Translations under genes and position numbers: made by a program
From: Siphonodentalium dalli
Taxonomy: Eukaryota; Mollusca; Scaphopoda; Gadilida; Siphonodentaliidae
NCBI GenBank assembly: GCA_032622095.1
Contig: CP136064.1
Location: 211,930,205-211,994,204 of the forward strand
DNA length: 64,000 bases
Reading direction: 5' to 3'
The notes under the pieces: model-generated
Told to the model about the DNA's origin: nothing
The model's input: the letters and a program-made list of their open reading frames with translations, nothing else
Database searches by the model: none
Shown: in pieces, positions 12,427 through 24,431 of the stretch
How the letters are laid out: every line of letters starts with the position of its first letter
Numbering within the stretch: position 1 is the first letter of the stretch

Positions 12427-12826
12427 AAGGCCGTGAGCGAAGAGCCAATCGCCAGAACCGTGATGTTGACGACGCAGCAGAGGAGCATGAAGATGCAGAA
12501 CATCCGGAAACAGAAACGATCGAGGGCCTTCGAGCAAACCTGCCAATCAAGTTCTTCGTCGAATTCCGGCGTCGGAGGTTTACGACTATCTTCGACCGAA
12601 GTGTCTATGTCATGATTGGCTACTTTGGCTGACGACCGTTTCTTCTCCATTTTTGCGTAATAATCATGGTGCTTGTGTCTTGGGAAGTTCATGAGGATAT
12701 GGATAGTGAATTTGCGTAGAGAAGCCGGCATCGGGTGATCTTCATGCTGATGATACATGTAAAGCACAATGACCGACAGAAGGATAGATGCCGCACCGTA
12801 GCCCATATTCATTGCCAAAAACACAG
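12423..12826 (-). CDS. Nicotinic acetylcholine receptor subunit gene 1, terminal exon (M3, intracellular loop, M4)
   Basis: This is the last exon of a pentameric ligand-gated cation channel subunit. A splice acceptor (gtttcag) precedes the first coding base at 12,826. The first two bases, CT, complete a Ser codon begun by the T that ends the upstream exon (14,932-15,470), so the two exons are in phase. The exon encodes M3 (VFLAMNMGYGAASILLSVIV), then a short intracellular loop of about 75 residues rich in Lys, His, Ser and Asp. Next comes the pre-M4 helix (ELDWQVCSKALDRFCF), and then M4 (FCIFMLLCCVVNITVLAIG). The protein ends six residues after M4 at a TAA. That stop codon is part of the TTAA at which a MITE begins. 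The receptor would sit in the plasma membrane. No frame break is seen. Confidence 0.9.
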
Positions 12827-13447
12827 CTGAAACGAAAAACAAGGTGATAGTTCGAAATTTATATGACTTAGTGATATATTTTCACTATAATTTTCGGGAA
12901 CAATATATATTTCTCTTTAAATCAAATTGGTTTCGACTTGTTATACCGTGGGTATAGGGCGTTTGGCCGCCGCACTAAATATATTGCATCACCAACCCAT
13001 CCACTCCCTCCCCGTTTCTGTATTTATTTCAGATACCCCCCCCCCCCTCTAGCCATGTATTTATAATCAATTGAATGTAACTGATTAATTTTGCATGTGT
13101 GCTGGTTTAAAAAATTTGTCATTTGAAATGTAGATGTTATCAGAATAACGTATGTGATGATGATACATGTAAAGCAATAACCGACAGCAGAATAGACACC
13201 GTACCATAGAACCATATATTACCAGCCAATACTCCACGGATTATATAAAGCAAACACTATGTAATCGGGGTTCGCGATGAGGTATATAATGATATTTAAT
13301 CTCAGCAACACGTGGCACGGGGTGTTCGATTGAATATCATAATATAGGGTATCCTATAATCCCATACTATCTACTACCTATCATATATTTTGGAACTTCT
13401 GTCTGTGTGCATGTATGTATGATATGTATGTATGTGTGTTATAGACT

Positions 13448-13583
13448 CGAACAATGCTAGACCGATCCGACTCAAATTTGGTATGTAGGCCTACTTTGAT
13501 CCCGGGAACTATATGGGCGGGCCCAATTTCTCCTCACAAAGAAATCCGTAAATAGCCCGGACGAAGTCAGGCAAATCAGCTAG
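13448..13583 (+). mobile_element. Helitron-like non-autonomous element, 3' part
   Basis: The sequence from ctcgaacaatgctagaccg to cagctag matches 62,632-62,872, sharing ccgatccgactcaaatttgg and tgtaggcctacttt. The end has the signature of a Helitron 3' terminus: an imperfect GC-rich hairpin (gcccggacgaagtcaggc) some 7 bp before a terminal CTAG at 13,580-13,583. The 5' end may lie near 13,350 but is not defined. No Rep/helicase coding sequence is present. Confidence 0.5.
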
Positions 13584-13603
13584 ACAGTGTTAAATAGAGA
13601 ATA

Positions 13604-13737
13604 TCCGCACATTGCAGCTGAATAAAGAATTTATTTTTGCGAGTATGTGGGCATCTATTTGGCGAGCCTATAGGCGAGCCAAATAGATGCCCACATACGA
13701 GCAAAAATAAATTATTTATTCAGCTGCACTATGTGGA
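13604..13737. repeat. Near-perfect 134-bp palindrome
   Basis: The left arm (13,604-13,670) and right arm (13,671-13,737) are inverted copies, centred on gcctataggc. Each carries the blocks gtatgtgggcatctatttgg and cagctgaataaa. There is practically no loop, and mismatches are few. It starts about 20 bp after the Helitron-like CTAG end. A 74-codon ORF runs through it but is not a credible gene. Confidence 0.85.
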
Positions 13738-14931
13738 TGTTCTGTTTATTCACCGCACAAATTTAAATGTATTTTATCGCAGTTTTTGTCAAAAAACATC
13801 GCAAAATTCACAGGCTCCTTATAGGGAAGCGATGACCTACTTAGCGACTTTATCTGTATAGTAGAGACTAATTAATTATGAAACAGTTTTGTATTCATGC
13901 GACTACGCCGCGAAATAGTCCGCCATATAATTTATAAATTATGCCGAAAAAATATCATAGCATGGTGTAATTTCTAATAAAATCTAAATGATTTGCGTAA
14001 CGTTCAAATCTAAAACTGAAATGTACGAATATATCAGTTATGTGAATTTGGATGTTTGTGCTTGAAACTTTTTAATGAATTGAATGAATTTTGAAAGTCT
14101 GAATTTTAGCAGTACTTAGCTGCTAGCACCAGCACTAAGATCGGCAGTGCAAATGTACTACTACCATGCAGCTCACGGAACAATATCTTATACTTTATAT
14201 AGTAACAAACTGCCAATTGCTTAATCATGTTATAGATTTTACCAACTGAACATTTAAAAATTCTATTTGAGTGTGTTTTGGGGCGCATCCTCGTGATCTT
14301 TTAGAAAGTTGTTGCACGAAAATACGTTGTGTATGTTGACGTTTCTAAGGACGCTTTCACTAACAACGGAAACCAGCATGGTCCATTCTAATGATGCTCC
14401 ATAACGTTGTTAGTAGTTACGACCCAGTGACGTCACTCACGAACTGCTGGAGGTTAACTGCTCCAAGTTCTTGTAACCTTTCTTCATTGCATATTTTAAG
14501 TTTATCTGTCTAGTAGAGGATGCTTTATCTGTCTAGTAGACGGATAGAGGCGTGGTTTATCTGATGGGCTTTATTTGTATAGTAGACAGGGGTAGGAGGT
14601 GGATAAATATAGAGAATTATCGAAATATGAAATACAACGAAAAAGCGAAATAGGAAATACAGCGAAATAGCGCAATAGGGAATGCAGCGAAATATAGAAA
14701 TATAGGAAATAACATAATGCACAATCACATAGCGATTATTATCAACGAAATAACGGAGATATTTGAAGAAGTGATTTAAAGTGTATTTAATGAAATAGCG
14801 GAGATATCTGCAGTGTTTTAAAGAACGTAAATCGATATTACTCGGTTCAAGGACGAATTAGCCTTGTTCGATAACATGTTATTCTGAACAACAATGTCAT
14901 ATCTAATTAATAGATCCGTATATATACTCAC

Positions 14932-15470
14932 AGAAGACGCTCGTATGCATCGAGGTAGACGGCATTTGATCGGCAATGATCGTGAGGACAACGGCGAGAG
15001 CAAGAAGCAAAGTCAGCGCATAGGAAACTTTCTCTCCGCTGTCTGCCGGAAGTACAAACACGACAGGAATGAGGGCGGAACAGAGTAACGCAGGAAGCAT
15101 CAGGTTGATGACGTAGTACGACACCCGACGCTCTAGATGCAAATGGAACTCCAGAACTTCTCTAACTTCGCCATCGTCAACCATTTCTTCTGAAGATACC
15201 TCGGTTCCAATGACAATCCACTCGCCGTTCTCGTTAAAATTCTCCAGATCCACATGACCTTCTGAGTGTGCGAAGGTAATCTCCTCGTTTGAATAGCACC
15301 AGCTGGCCAGCTCTAGTTTACACTTCTGCGTATCGAAGGGATAGTAAGTGACGTCCATGTCACAGTGCACTTTGAAGACTCCTGCCTGTTCCCACTTGAG
15401 CTCGCCGGTATCCTTGATACGCACCATCAATTGGTTATCCGAGTCGTGAAGGGGCTCCAAATTATCTATC
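14932..15470 (-). CDS. Nicotinic acetylcholine receptor subunit gene 1, internal exon (Cys-loop to M2)
   Basis: A 539-bp exon with acceptor tttcag before 15,470 and donor GTGAGT at 14,931-14,926. It encodes the second half of the extracellular ligand-binding domain. The Cys-loop is CDMDVTYYPFDTQKC (13 residues between cysteines). The loop-B tryptophan lies in ELASWCYS. M1 contains LMLPALLCSALIPVVFVL, and M2 contains GEKVSYALTLLLALAV. The Glu of GEK at M2 position -1' and the central Leu at 9' are features of cation-selective channels of this family. The vicinal Cys pair (YxCC) of alpha subunits is absent from the loop-C region, so this is a non-alpha type subunit. It joins in phase to 12,423-12,826. 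The 5' exons (signal peptide, loop A) are not identified; they would lie above 15,470. It is not truncated or frameshifted. Confidence 0.93.
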
Positions 15471-15579
15471 CTGAAATTTAGATTTGTCAGAATAAGAATA
15501 TCAGAAGCATTTGAAACACTTGCTAAAGTTACTGTTATATTTCAGAATACACGCACAATTAAGAGAATTAATGAAACAA

Positions 15580-16002
15580 TTAAAGGTACTCAATCCGATT
15601 AAGCACCCCTAAATTACTATTTCTTTGGCTTCAGGGGTAAAAAATATTTGATTCAAGTCAAGGAACCCACTAATCAATGCTCAGAGTGATCAGATATTGA
15701 TTTTTGAAGTTTGTTATTTCTCGAGATGTGTACTAATAATTGCCCCAGAAAGACTTATTCAAACGGAAGAAGATGGGTAACTCTAAAATAAAGTGGCAAT
15801 ACTGACGCAATTTTGACCGAGACCATCATTTTGACGGTGTGTTTTTGGGCCACAAACAATAGAATAACAAAACTTCAAAAAATGATATCTGATCACTCTG
15901 AGCGTTGACGGGTAGGTTCCTCGACTCGAATCAAATATTTTTTACCCCAGAAGCCAAAGAAATAGTAGTTTATGAGGGTCTGATCGGATTGAGTACCTTT
16001 AA
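15580..16002. mobile_element. TTAA-flanked MITE family B, copy 1
   Basis: A 423-bp foldback element with TTAA at both ends (15,580-15,583 and 15,999-16,002) and termini AGGTACTCAATCCGAT / atcggattgagtacct. The two arms are inverted over about 150 bp: left attactatttctttggcttc, right gaagccaaagaaatagtagt. It is located in the intron just upstream of the gene 1 internal exon. It has no coding capacity. Confidence 0.9.
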
Positions 16003-16479
16003 AAACACTGCAAAGTTAAATAATATGCAATACCAAGCAACAAAAAACAAATTAATAATAAAGAAACAATAAAAAAAAAACGAAAAACAAACAAAGAAAT
16101 AAAAAAAATCAGAAATAATAACCCTCCCCACCGCACACACCCTCACACACATACCGGTAATTAACCGACTGTAGAATTCATCCTTTCTCGGAGTGATAAT
16201 GCTGTTGATAGAAGGAATCATTTACGTCGGTTATTTGCTTCATAACTGACTATTAATTTGTTGTTGTTGTTGTTCAGGATATCACACCTTTATATTATAT
16301 GAGGAGCACTTCACATGTGAGTTAAAATAAATATAAATTGTAAAAGATAATATAGGGTTAAAATATGTAAGTAAAAGTTTTGTTTCGTAATGTGCGATTT
16401 TTCTTTAAAGTTGTGTGTTAAGATATTTTGTGGTAGGTTATATACAAATGGTGATTCATAGTTTTCGGCAGCTTTCAGT

Positions 16480-16495
16480 AGTAGTAGTAGTAGTA
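16480..16495. repeat. Short (AGT)n microsatellite
   Basis: Five to six AGT triplets in a row. The surrounding interval 16,003-17,160 holds nothing else I can recognise except A/T-rich simple sequence near 16,060. Confidence 0.7.
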
Positions 16496-17198
16496 ATTAC
16501 AAATATATGGCCATTAACCTGGATCACGTTGGTAACATCCACACCCACTGCTGCTCATTAGAAAGTAGTAAATTATGCGTTCTGTTTTCCCGGAGAGCGC
16601 GTATGTAGTACGTTTGTTTTACTTATACGTCACCATTTATAATCTTGACAATACGCATGGCACACACTTGAATGCACTAGAAAACACAATTTTACTATCC
16701 TGGCTGTCGCAGTCATACAGTTAAATCTTACTCTTTGAACATGCTATATTTATATTTTTAATTTTATTGTCTGTCCACAATCGTCAGCAGACGATGCATG
16801 CATACAATACTTGAACAAGATTACATAATTATATAACTCATAATCATGCGAGTGATTCAAAAGTCTGTAAAACTTGACCATGTTATTCTAAATCAATTGT
16901 TTATTTTTATATACTAGTAGCTTTCATATTCAAAATGTTTGAGTAAGGAAAATCCTTCCGTTATACGTAATTACACTCGAGCATATAACCATGTCAACTG
17001 ACAAATATGTTTGACCCGACATTATAACGCAGTGAAATGTACGGCCATCTTCGCCGCCATCTTTTATTTAAACACAATTGTACCTGTTTGTCTTCATAAA
17101 ATCGTATGTAGAATGTGTTGCTTGATTATCCGGTTGTAGGACATATAATGTTAGTCTACAATTCATTGGCTGGGGGGGGGGGTGCTCACGTGGGTTAA

Positions 17199-17862
17199 TG
17201 GCTGCGGACACACGTACCACAGTAGCGATGGCATAGTAGGTGTGACAATTAATTATGGCAGAGTTTGGTGACAATTGGTCAACATAATTTATATGCCATA
17301 GGGAGTCGTGTCGCGCGCCGCATATTCGCACAGTGAGTCGACTGACCAATTAACCCATTGAGATTCACCATGGTTGATCTCTACTCATTACGTTTAGCCA
17401 CATTGTATTCTCTACGATACATAAAACTGCACGACCGATCGTCCAGAATTGTCTTGTGTGTTAGCATTAAAAACATAACATTGCGTGTTGAGTAACGATC
17501 AACAGCGACAAGACATTCGGTTTGATAAATCATTGAGATGTCGATCTCGACGCTGATAGAGCTTGGAAAAGACTCATTGTGTGAATGTGCGGCGGGCGAC
17601 ATGTCTCGTTATGGCACAGGAATATGACGACCAATTGTCGCCAAAATTGCACCATAATTAATTGTCACACCTACTATACCATCGCTACTGTGATACGTGT
17701 GTCAGCAGCCATTGTGTAAGACCGACTGTACTTGGGCTAGTAAAGCGGCGAGCGACACAACTGTACCAACGTAACTATATGACGGTCAATTGTCAACAAA
17801 TTGCACAATAGTATGGCAACACACATATAAGGACATCGCTACTGTGGCACCAGCCATTGTTG
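17199..17862. repeat. Inverted repeat cluster, three related arms
   Basis: The block at about 17,199-17,300 (agtagcgatggcatagtagg, gtgacaattaattatgg, gtgacaattggtc) recurs inverted at about 17,615-17,725 (gaccaattgtcgcc, ataattaattgtcac, ctactataccatcgctactg). A third, diverged arm lies at about 17,779-17,862. It looks like a decayed foldback element with an internal spacer of about 315 bp. Confidence 0.7.
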
Positions 17863-18152
17863 TCTGCCGTTTCGCCTATATGTATATTTCAGCATTGCAT
17901 GCATGTATCGCGTTTCTGGTCCTAAACGCACGAACTCTTAGTGACGACACGGTCCGAATGAATAGGTTTTCCGGTTTCCGGTATTTTTCCGCTATTTATG
18001 TTCGCCAATAAGAAATTCACTCACCGTTGGTTTTCAAATGAAAATAAAGGGTCTCGATTGAGTTTTCGGCATACATAGATGGGACAATTTAAGTGCGCTA
18101 TTATACCGCTACAATATTTGAATCTAATTTCCGATTTAAGCGACTATATTTT

Positions 18153-18213
18153 GGAGAGAGAGATAGAGTGAGAGAGCGAGAGAGAGAGAGAGAGGGAGGG
18201 AGAGAGAGAGGGG

Positions 18214-18307
<94 letters not shown>
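18153..18307. repeat. (GA)n microsatellite
   Basis: About 155 bp of GA dinucleotides with a few GGGA interruptions at the left. ORFs translating it as Arg-Glu or Ser-Leu repeats are artefacts. Confidence 0.95.
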
Positions 18308-19527
18308 AGCCACTATTTTATTGTTGGTGGTTCATACACTGCGCCCAACGACCACAGCGCCGTGTTCCCAAATAACACACATGCACTACATTAATTTATT
18401 ATAGTTATATACCTATTTGATGATTTATTTATTCCCATACAAAAGCCTGAGTGTATTCTTATTTATTTTCACAAAATCTGTCGATAATATGAGAATTATT
18501 CAGTGAATTATTGAGAGTTATTGGGGTATGAAACGGGTGACCCAATTTGCAGTTGACCAATCACCGAACAGGATTTATTGTAACACAGACGGACTTCGTA
18601 AATATTTTTCGAATAACCACACATATATTTTTCCATCCGGAATCAGGGGGGGTGGAAAACAGTTTTTTCCGGGCACGTATGCCGGGGTGGGTGTGTCGTC
18701 GATAGGACCAACAAACAATTTTTTCCGCAACTCAAAAATATTTTTCCTGCAAGTCTTTTTGACTGTTTTTGCAATGAGTTTGGCTTAAAACACATCTATA
18801 TGTCAATGACCCCAAAATGACTTGTTCCTATTTACATGTCAATGTTAACATCCATGACTAATAGTATGCACAGAAATTCAAATACAGCTGTTTACAGTGA
18901 ATTTCCCCCGCAAATCTCTGTTTTAGTGTTAAAAGGGGGGTGGGTGTCCAAAAATGGTCGGAAAAAACTGCCGAAAACGGAAAAAAAATTGGATACGGGG
19001 GTGGTTGGGTCCCAACAAGGGTCGAAAGTCAAAAATCAACATACGTGCCTGCAAATGTTTTCCGACTCCCCCCTGTCGGAACCAGCTGGAATCCTTATTT
19101 ACCAATTGAGGCAACACATTTCTATACGATTTTGTTTCTAGGTTCAGTATGCATGCCCCTCATATGAAAAAAAATGGCATTGGGCAAATCACGCTCATTG
19201 CTAGCTGGGAAATATCGATTACCAATCAACGCCGTCCAGATCTTTCCCTTTCGTCCAGTTTCGTCTGAATTTTTTATTTTAGTGAATTTACTTTTGAAAC
19301 ACATCCTGGAAAAACGCGGAAGCAGAAAGCCTGACGATCGGCATTGCAGTAACGGTTTTTTGTTTGTTTTTTTAATTCTTTATTGGCATTATATATATAA
19401 AGCATTGTGCATTGAGTTATGGATCTACAATGGAGAGTAACTTCTGTACTGTGCATATAGCTTATACTGTCAATTAGCCTCAAAAAGGAGAAAACACTTA
19501 CCATGCACTTGAAATAAATATGTTTGT

Positions 19528-20055
19528 TTAAAGATGGATTATCTCTTTAAATAACAAATTTTAAATAGTTGCGTCGGTAAAAAATATTAAATATAAACTG
19601 AAGATCCCTGTCCGGTAAAGCTTCTATCAATTAATATTGATTTTATTTCGAATATTAAATCGGGACCGTTTAAGTGTCTATTTTTAGAACAGACCATTCG
19701 GATGATACCATATTGCTATATATAACACTGGGATGTTCCTATGGCTACCCACCGAAAATAAAATGTCCCAGCTTGATTGTTTGTATTGTTTTGTTCCACA
19801 TATATAAGCGATAATGAGTATAATTAACGTTTATTTGTGACAAAATTGTACAATAAAATTTCTGGTCTCTGTTAACAGTAACCACTATTGTTTGTTAACT
19901 GAACAAACACAGCTTTTTAGACCAGAAAATATTCGAAATAAAATCAATATTAATCGATAGAAGCAATTCCGGACAGGAGTCTTCGATTCAAATCTAATAT
20001 TTTATACCCCGGTAACTATATAATACATGTTTACAAAGAGATAATCCACCTTTAA
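19528..20055. mobile_element. TTAA-flanked foldback element, family F
   Basis: A 528-bp element with TTAA at both ends (19,528-19,531 and 20,052-20,055), termini AGATGGATTATCTC / gagataatccacct, and long inverted arms of more than 100 bp. The arms share attgattttatttcgaat with attcgaaataaaatcaat, and ccggtaaagcttctat-like with atagaagcaattccgg. It has no coding capacity. Confidence 0.85.
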
Positions 20056-20394
20056 CCTTTGTTTAATTATTTAATGACAATTTCTTAATTTATTTACCAG
20101 CATCGGTATGCTTAAATAACTCCTCAGCGAATCATTTCAATCAGCCCTCAAGGCAAGCACGGAGGGGGGGGGGACTCACATTTAATGTTCACCAACTTGA
20201 ATGACAGTGAAAGAAAGAAGTGATTTATTCCACTGAGCCCGTGCCACATACCTTTAAATATATATATGGACATATTAAAACGTTTCATATACAAAATTAA
20301 AATAACAATAATGTCCTGGTAATGGTATAGATGAGGGACTTTCGCACGCAACTCACAAACACCTTATCGGAGAGCTTTGGTTTTCTATTAAGAA

Positions 20395-20580
20395 ATGACT
20401 TGCGGATCGATTGGGTTCATTGGATTTTGACCGGCAGAAGGGATTCACACGAACTTTGTTTAATTACTCTGCCGATAAAATCCATTGATCCCAATCGATC
20501 TTCCAGTCATTTGTTATAATCATATACCAGTACATTTTAATATAACATTAATAATTTGAACAACTTTTCAAAACTACCAC
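20395..20580 (+). repeat. Dispersed repeat R2, copy 1
   Basis: Similar in direct orientation to about 61,262-61,430. Shared blocks include tcattggattttgaccggca, ccagtacattttaata and atttgaacaa. Within it, gcggatcgattgggttcat and gatcccaatcgatc form an inverted pair. Its class is unknown. Confidence 0.65.
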
Positions 20581-21064
20581 AACAATTGTAAGTAACATGT
20601 ATTGTTCAAATTCCAACACAGTATCCCAATAACAGCACGCAGCGAGCTTAAAGTGACGTATATCGGTGGTTCATCGCTTTTTTGTTATGTGGACACCAGA
20701 CAGCGAGCGCGTGCACGAGGTCGGCTTTATGTGACATAGGTGTTCATGGTTTTTTTTTATGAAGTGCCGGCTTCGGTTGTTTAAGAAATGAATGTAGTGG
20801 GTGTGTGTAAAAATTATTTGGAGATAAATGTGTTCACAACGGCCACAGTGCCGTATCCCCGTATATATACCGTTTTGATGATTTAGTCTCATAATATTTA
20901 CATATAGCCCGTCTGTGTTACACTAAATCATGTTCGGTGATTGGTCCACTGCCAATTGGGTCACCCGTTTCATACTCCAATAACACAGACCGTAACACGA
21001 CGTCACAAATTGTTGACCTTATTTGACCTAATCACAAATTGTTGACCTTATTTTACCTAATCAC

Positions 21065-21525
21065 TAAAAGCGGTCAGCAGAATAATTGGGCATGCTTTGA
21101 AAAGTTCAACTGACTGCATCTGAAGCCAGTTATTTATATCGATCACGTTATCGTTGCTAAGTGCTTGGAAATATTATATTGGGCTGACTTAATGTGCTGC
21201 GTGTGCTATTCTCAAATTATTGGTAGATTTGTTAAAATAAATTAAAATTACATTCAGATTTTTTTACGGAAATAAATCATAAAAAAGCTACATAAATATA
21301 AGAACAGAATGTTGTGGGAGTGGGTGTGTGTTATTGGGGGATACGGCGCTGTGGTATTCTTAAATATTTTAACAAAATCTGCGGAAAATTTGAGACTAGC
21401 CCACGCAGCACATTAAGTCAGCCCAATATCAGATTTCAACTTAGCAACGATAACGTGATCTATATAATAATTCGGCTGAACTTTGAAAAGCACGCCCAAT
21501 TATTGAGCTGACCGTTTTAGTCATT
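21065..21525. repeat. Foldback element with about 165-bp arms
   Basis: Left arm about 21,065-21,235 (cggtcagcagaataattggg, gatcacgttatcgttgcta, ggctgacttaatgtgctgcg). Right arm about 21,360-21,525 in inverted order (acgcagcacattaagtcag, tagcaacgataacgtgatc, cccaattattgagctgaccg). The spacer is about 125 bp and there is no coding sequence. Confidence 0.8.
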
Positions 21526-21765
21526 ATGTATCCTTGTTGGCAATAACGAGCCACCAATTATTCTGTTGCCATTCACATTCGACCGATTGTCCTATCGTCT
21601 TATTATTTATGACTTATCATTGTATCATTCTACATATACTGCTATGGTAAGTTATACTACATAATTATGCTCTTAGGAAGCAAACGTATATATGGCCACA
21701 ATGAGAGCAATTAAACGACTAGACTCATTAAAATGTTCTTACAGCCAAACGGCATTACCAACCTT

Positions 21766-22210
21766 TTAAAGGCCCACTTAATTTTCGAATGACCAGATTA
21801 CATTATGCACAACATATCCCATATTATATACCATTTGGAAGAGGAACCAAAACTATATATATATTCCACCAGAATATGGAACAACTGTGGCCTTGGAGTG
21901 TCCACCAAGTGAGAGAGATTCTCAAATTCATTCCAAGACTCCCCCTTGTCAACACAGAATGCATCGAATTCAAACTAAGAGATAGAGTTATTCCCCTTCC
22001 ATTGAGAATAATAGACTTTATATTACAGTCTGGATCAATATTTATCACAGAACACACCTCTGTACCTCGACAAAAGCAATGTTCCCTGTTTATTCGACCG
22101 GATCAGTTGATAATACAATAATTCGGAGCTTCCTCTTTCAAATGGTATATAATATGGAATATGTTGTATATAATGTGATCTGGTGGTTCGAAAATTAAGT
22201 GGGCCTTTAG
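21766..22210 (+). mobile_element. TTAA-flanked MITE family A, copy 3
   Basis: The left end is TTAA then AGGCCCACTTAATTTTCGAA (21,766-). The right end is ttcgaaaattaagtgggcct, then TTAG (a mutated TTAA) at 22,207-22,210. The interior differs from the other copies and has its own inverted arms. For example, accatttggaagaggaa near 21,830 pairs with ttcctctttcaaatggt near 22,130. So the copy is closer to a foldback. ORFs over it are not credible genes. Confidence 0.8.
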
Positions 22211-23252
22211 CTAAATCTGGACAATCCAAAATGATGTACACGTGGAATGGGGCACTTGTTTTTTTTTTATCGTTTTATTGTTTATTTCACATAAATCACA
22301 ACAAAATCTATCACAATATTTTATTATGTTCTTTTGTTTATTATACACCAGGGCGTCTTGATTGGAAATTAAAATCTATTCTATTATATACGCTTGTCAT
22401 GGAGTTAACGAATGCACTGTGTGTATACCTATTTACAAGAGTGACTCTCAGCAATGCGATTGTTGGCACATTTCCCTGACATAAATTAGTCGCAGCACTA
22501 AACTTACTCAAGCAGAAGACAAGGTTGGAGTGGAGAATATTCTCATCCCAAAAATATGACCATATATGCAATATTATACATACTAGAGCCCCGCCAGGCG
22601 CGGTATGACATATCGCCATTTGTCTTGTTTCAAATTGCATTGCCGAAACATGCCATACCAGAGAACAAAATTTATTTTGAGTTATCAGACGAAAACAAAT
22701 AAAACTAAAAAATCTTAAGTCGAAAATAAGGATCACTGGAAATATCCACGATTCAAGAGCTTGAATTTAAGTCAATGCATCGTCATACTGAGCTTCGTGG
22801 TGATCAAGACACTATAACAGAAGTTATTAACAGGATTAAAAAAAGTATAAAAAGTCTGTACCTCTGGTAAAAATGAGCCGAAGAAACCCATAATCGCACT
22901 GGACCTGTATTTCATTATTTCTAATCATGCATATCATGACCAGGCACTTATTCGTCGGTCTCTGGTATAGAACTATACTGCCTCTTGCTGTACATTGTTA
23001 ATTCATCCATAAATCTGATATAAATACAAGTGCACCGCTGGGCGGAGGTAACGCCCCCGACTGTACAATCAGAGAGGATTTTACTTATTTTTGTGCAAAT
23101 ACTTTGTAAAGTTATGTTATTCATGAGTATTTAGTACGATAGAGGATGACTTGTTAAAATATGACAACACTTACAGAGACCTCACACGCACGCAATATTA
23201 ATGTAAGTCAACATAGGTTTTTTGAACAGCTTAAGGTCAGAGAACCTGGTAA

Positions 23253-23722
23253 GTGTTTATATACAATGATGGTTTAAACCAAGGTATTAATGAATATAGA
23301 TTTGGATGAAAATTGAACAGCTTAGGTCAGAGAATGTACCAAGAATGTAGCCTACCAGGTAACATTTTGACCAAACTTGAGGCCTGGTCAGAACTTTCTT
23401 TTCTGAGCACGAAACTTTCTGGTTAAGCGCTATAAAAATGCCACATGTTGTTCTATATTAGCTTCAAATTTGGTCTGGTGCCACAAAGTGTTTATATACA
23501 ATGATGGTTTAAACCAAGGTATTAATGAATATAGATTTGGATGAAAATTGAACAGCTTAGGTCAGAGAATGTACCAAGAATGTAGCCTACCAGGTAACAT
23601 TTTACCAAACTTGAGGCCTGGTCAGAACATTCTTTTCTGAGCACAGAAACTTTCTGGTTAAGCGCTATAAAAATGCCACATGTTGTTCTATATGAGCTTC
23701 AAATTTGGTCTGGTGCCACAAA
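23253..23722 (+). repeat. Tandem duplication, 235-bp period, two copies
   Basis: The unit beginning gtgtttatatacaatgatgg at 23,253 is repeated at 23,488 with only a few single-base differences. Near identity indicates a young duplication. Confidence 0.9.
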
Positions 23723-23739
23723 ATAGAAGGAAAACTGAA

Positions 23740-24250
23740 TTTTCAAAAATAAAAAACCTGAATTTTTTAAGTCGAAAAAGGGTCATAACTCTCACAAAAA
23801 TTATCCGATTCAACCGAAATTTTACCTTGACCTGTATTGCGATATTGGTAATACACAAAAAAACGGGTTTTGCAAATCAAACAATCCAAAATCAAGTTAT
23901 CATCTGGAAACCAAAAAAAGTAGCAGAAAACCTGAATTTTCTAAGTCCAAAAAGGGGCGTAACTCTGGAAAAAAATGGGCGGACGAAACCACGGCCTGGT
24001 CTATTGGCATACCAAAGATCAACTGAATTGAATTAGCGAAACCAAAGTTATGAGTTGAAACGTTCGTATGCCACAGAAAACTGAATTTTCTAAGTCCAAA
24101 AAGGGGCGTAACTCTGGAAAAAATGGGCGGACGAAACCGCAGTTATGGGGAAAATCTTGTCCCCCCGGCTGGTCTATTAGCATACCAAAGATCAACTGAA
24201 TTGAGTTAGCGAAACCAAAGTTATGAGTTGAAACGTTCGTACGGACGGAA
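23740..24250 (+). repeat. GGCGTAACTC-type repeat array ending in ggacgg tail
   Basis: The block ctgaattttctaagtccaaa followed by aaggggcgtaactctgg recurs at 23,932 and 24,081, with a diverged earlier copy near 23,748. The array ends in ggacggaaggacggacgg at about 24,243. A related array lies at 27,550-27,915. Tandem 'gggcc/gcgtaactctg...aaaaatgggcgg' units are familiar from molluscan and other marine invertebrate genomes. The biological class is unknown. Confidence 0.75.
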
Positions 24251-24431
24251 GGACGGACGGAAGGACGTACTGGCCAAAGTATACTTGTGGGGTGACCGCA
24301 CATACCCAAGAATACTTGTGGGGTGCGATCTTTTGTTTGAGTAACTTGTGGGGTGCAACCCACAACTGACGATTTTTTAAAGAACGTATTTTTAAAGATC
24401 GGAGATCAGGGGCATAATAAGACTCGGTTCT

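Larger units (their letters stand above)
18331..21354. repeat. Region bounded by scattered inverted repeats
   Basis: The block at 18,527-18,600 (gtatgaaacgggtgaccc, ccaatcaccgaaca, gtaacacagacgg) is repeated inverted at about 20,909-20,985. The block near 18,345-18,375 (cagcgccgtgttcccaaata) is repeated inverted at about 21,325-21,354. The interval also holds another foldback (19,528-20,055) and diverged G/C-rich repeat pieces at 18,640-18,680 and 18,935-19,075. There is no transposase-like ORF. It may be one 3-kb decayed element or overlapping insertions. Confidence 0.55.

Noticed and set aside
18093-18404. ORFs with Arg-Glu or Ser-Leu repeats on both strands
   Set aside because: They are translations of the GA microsatellite.
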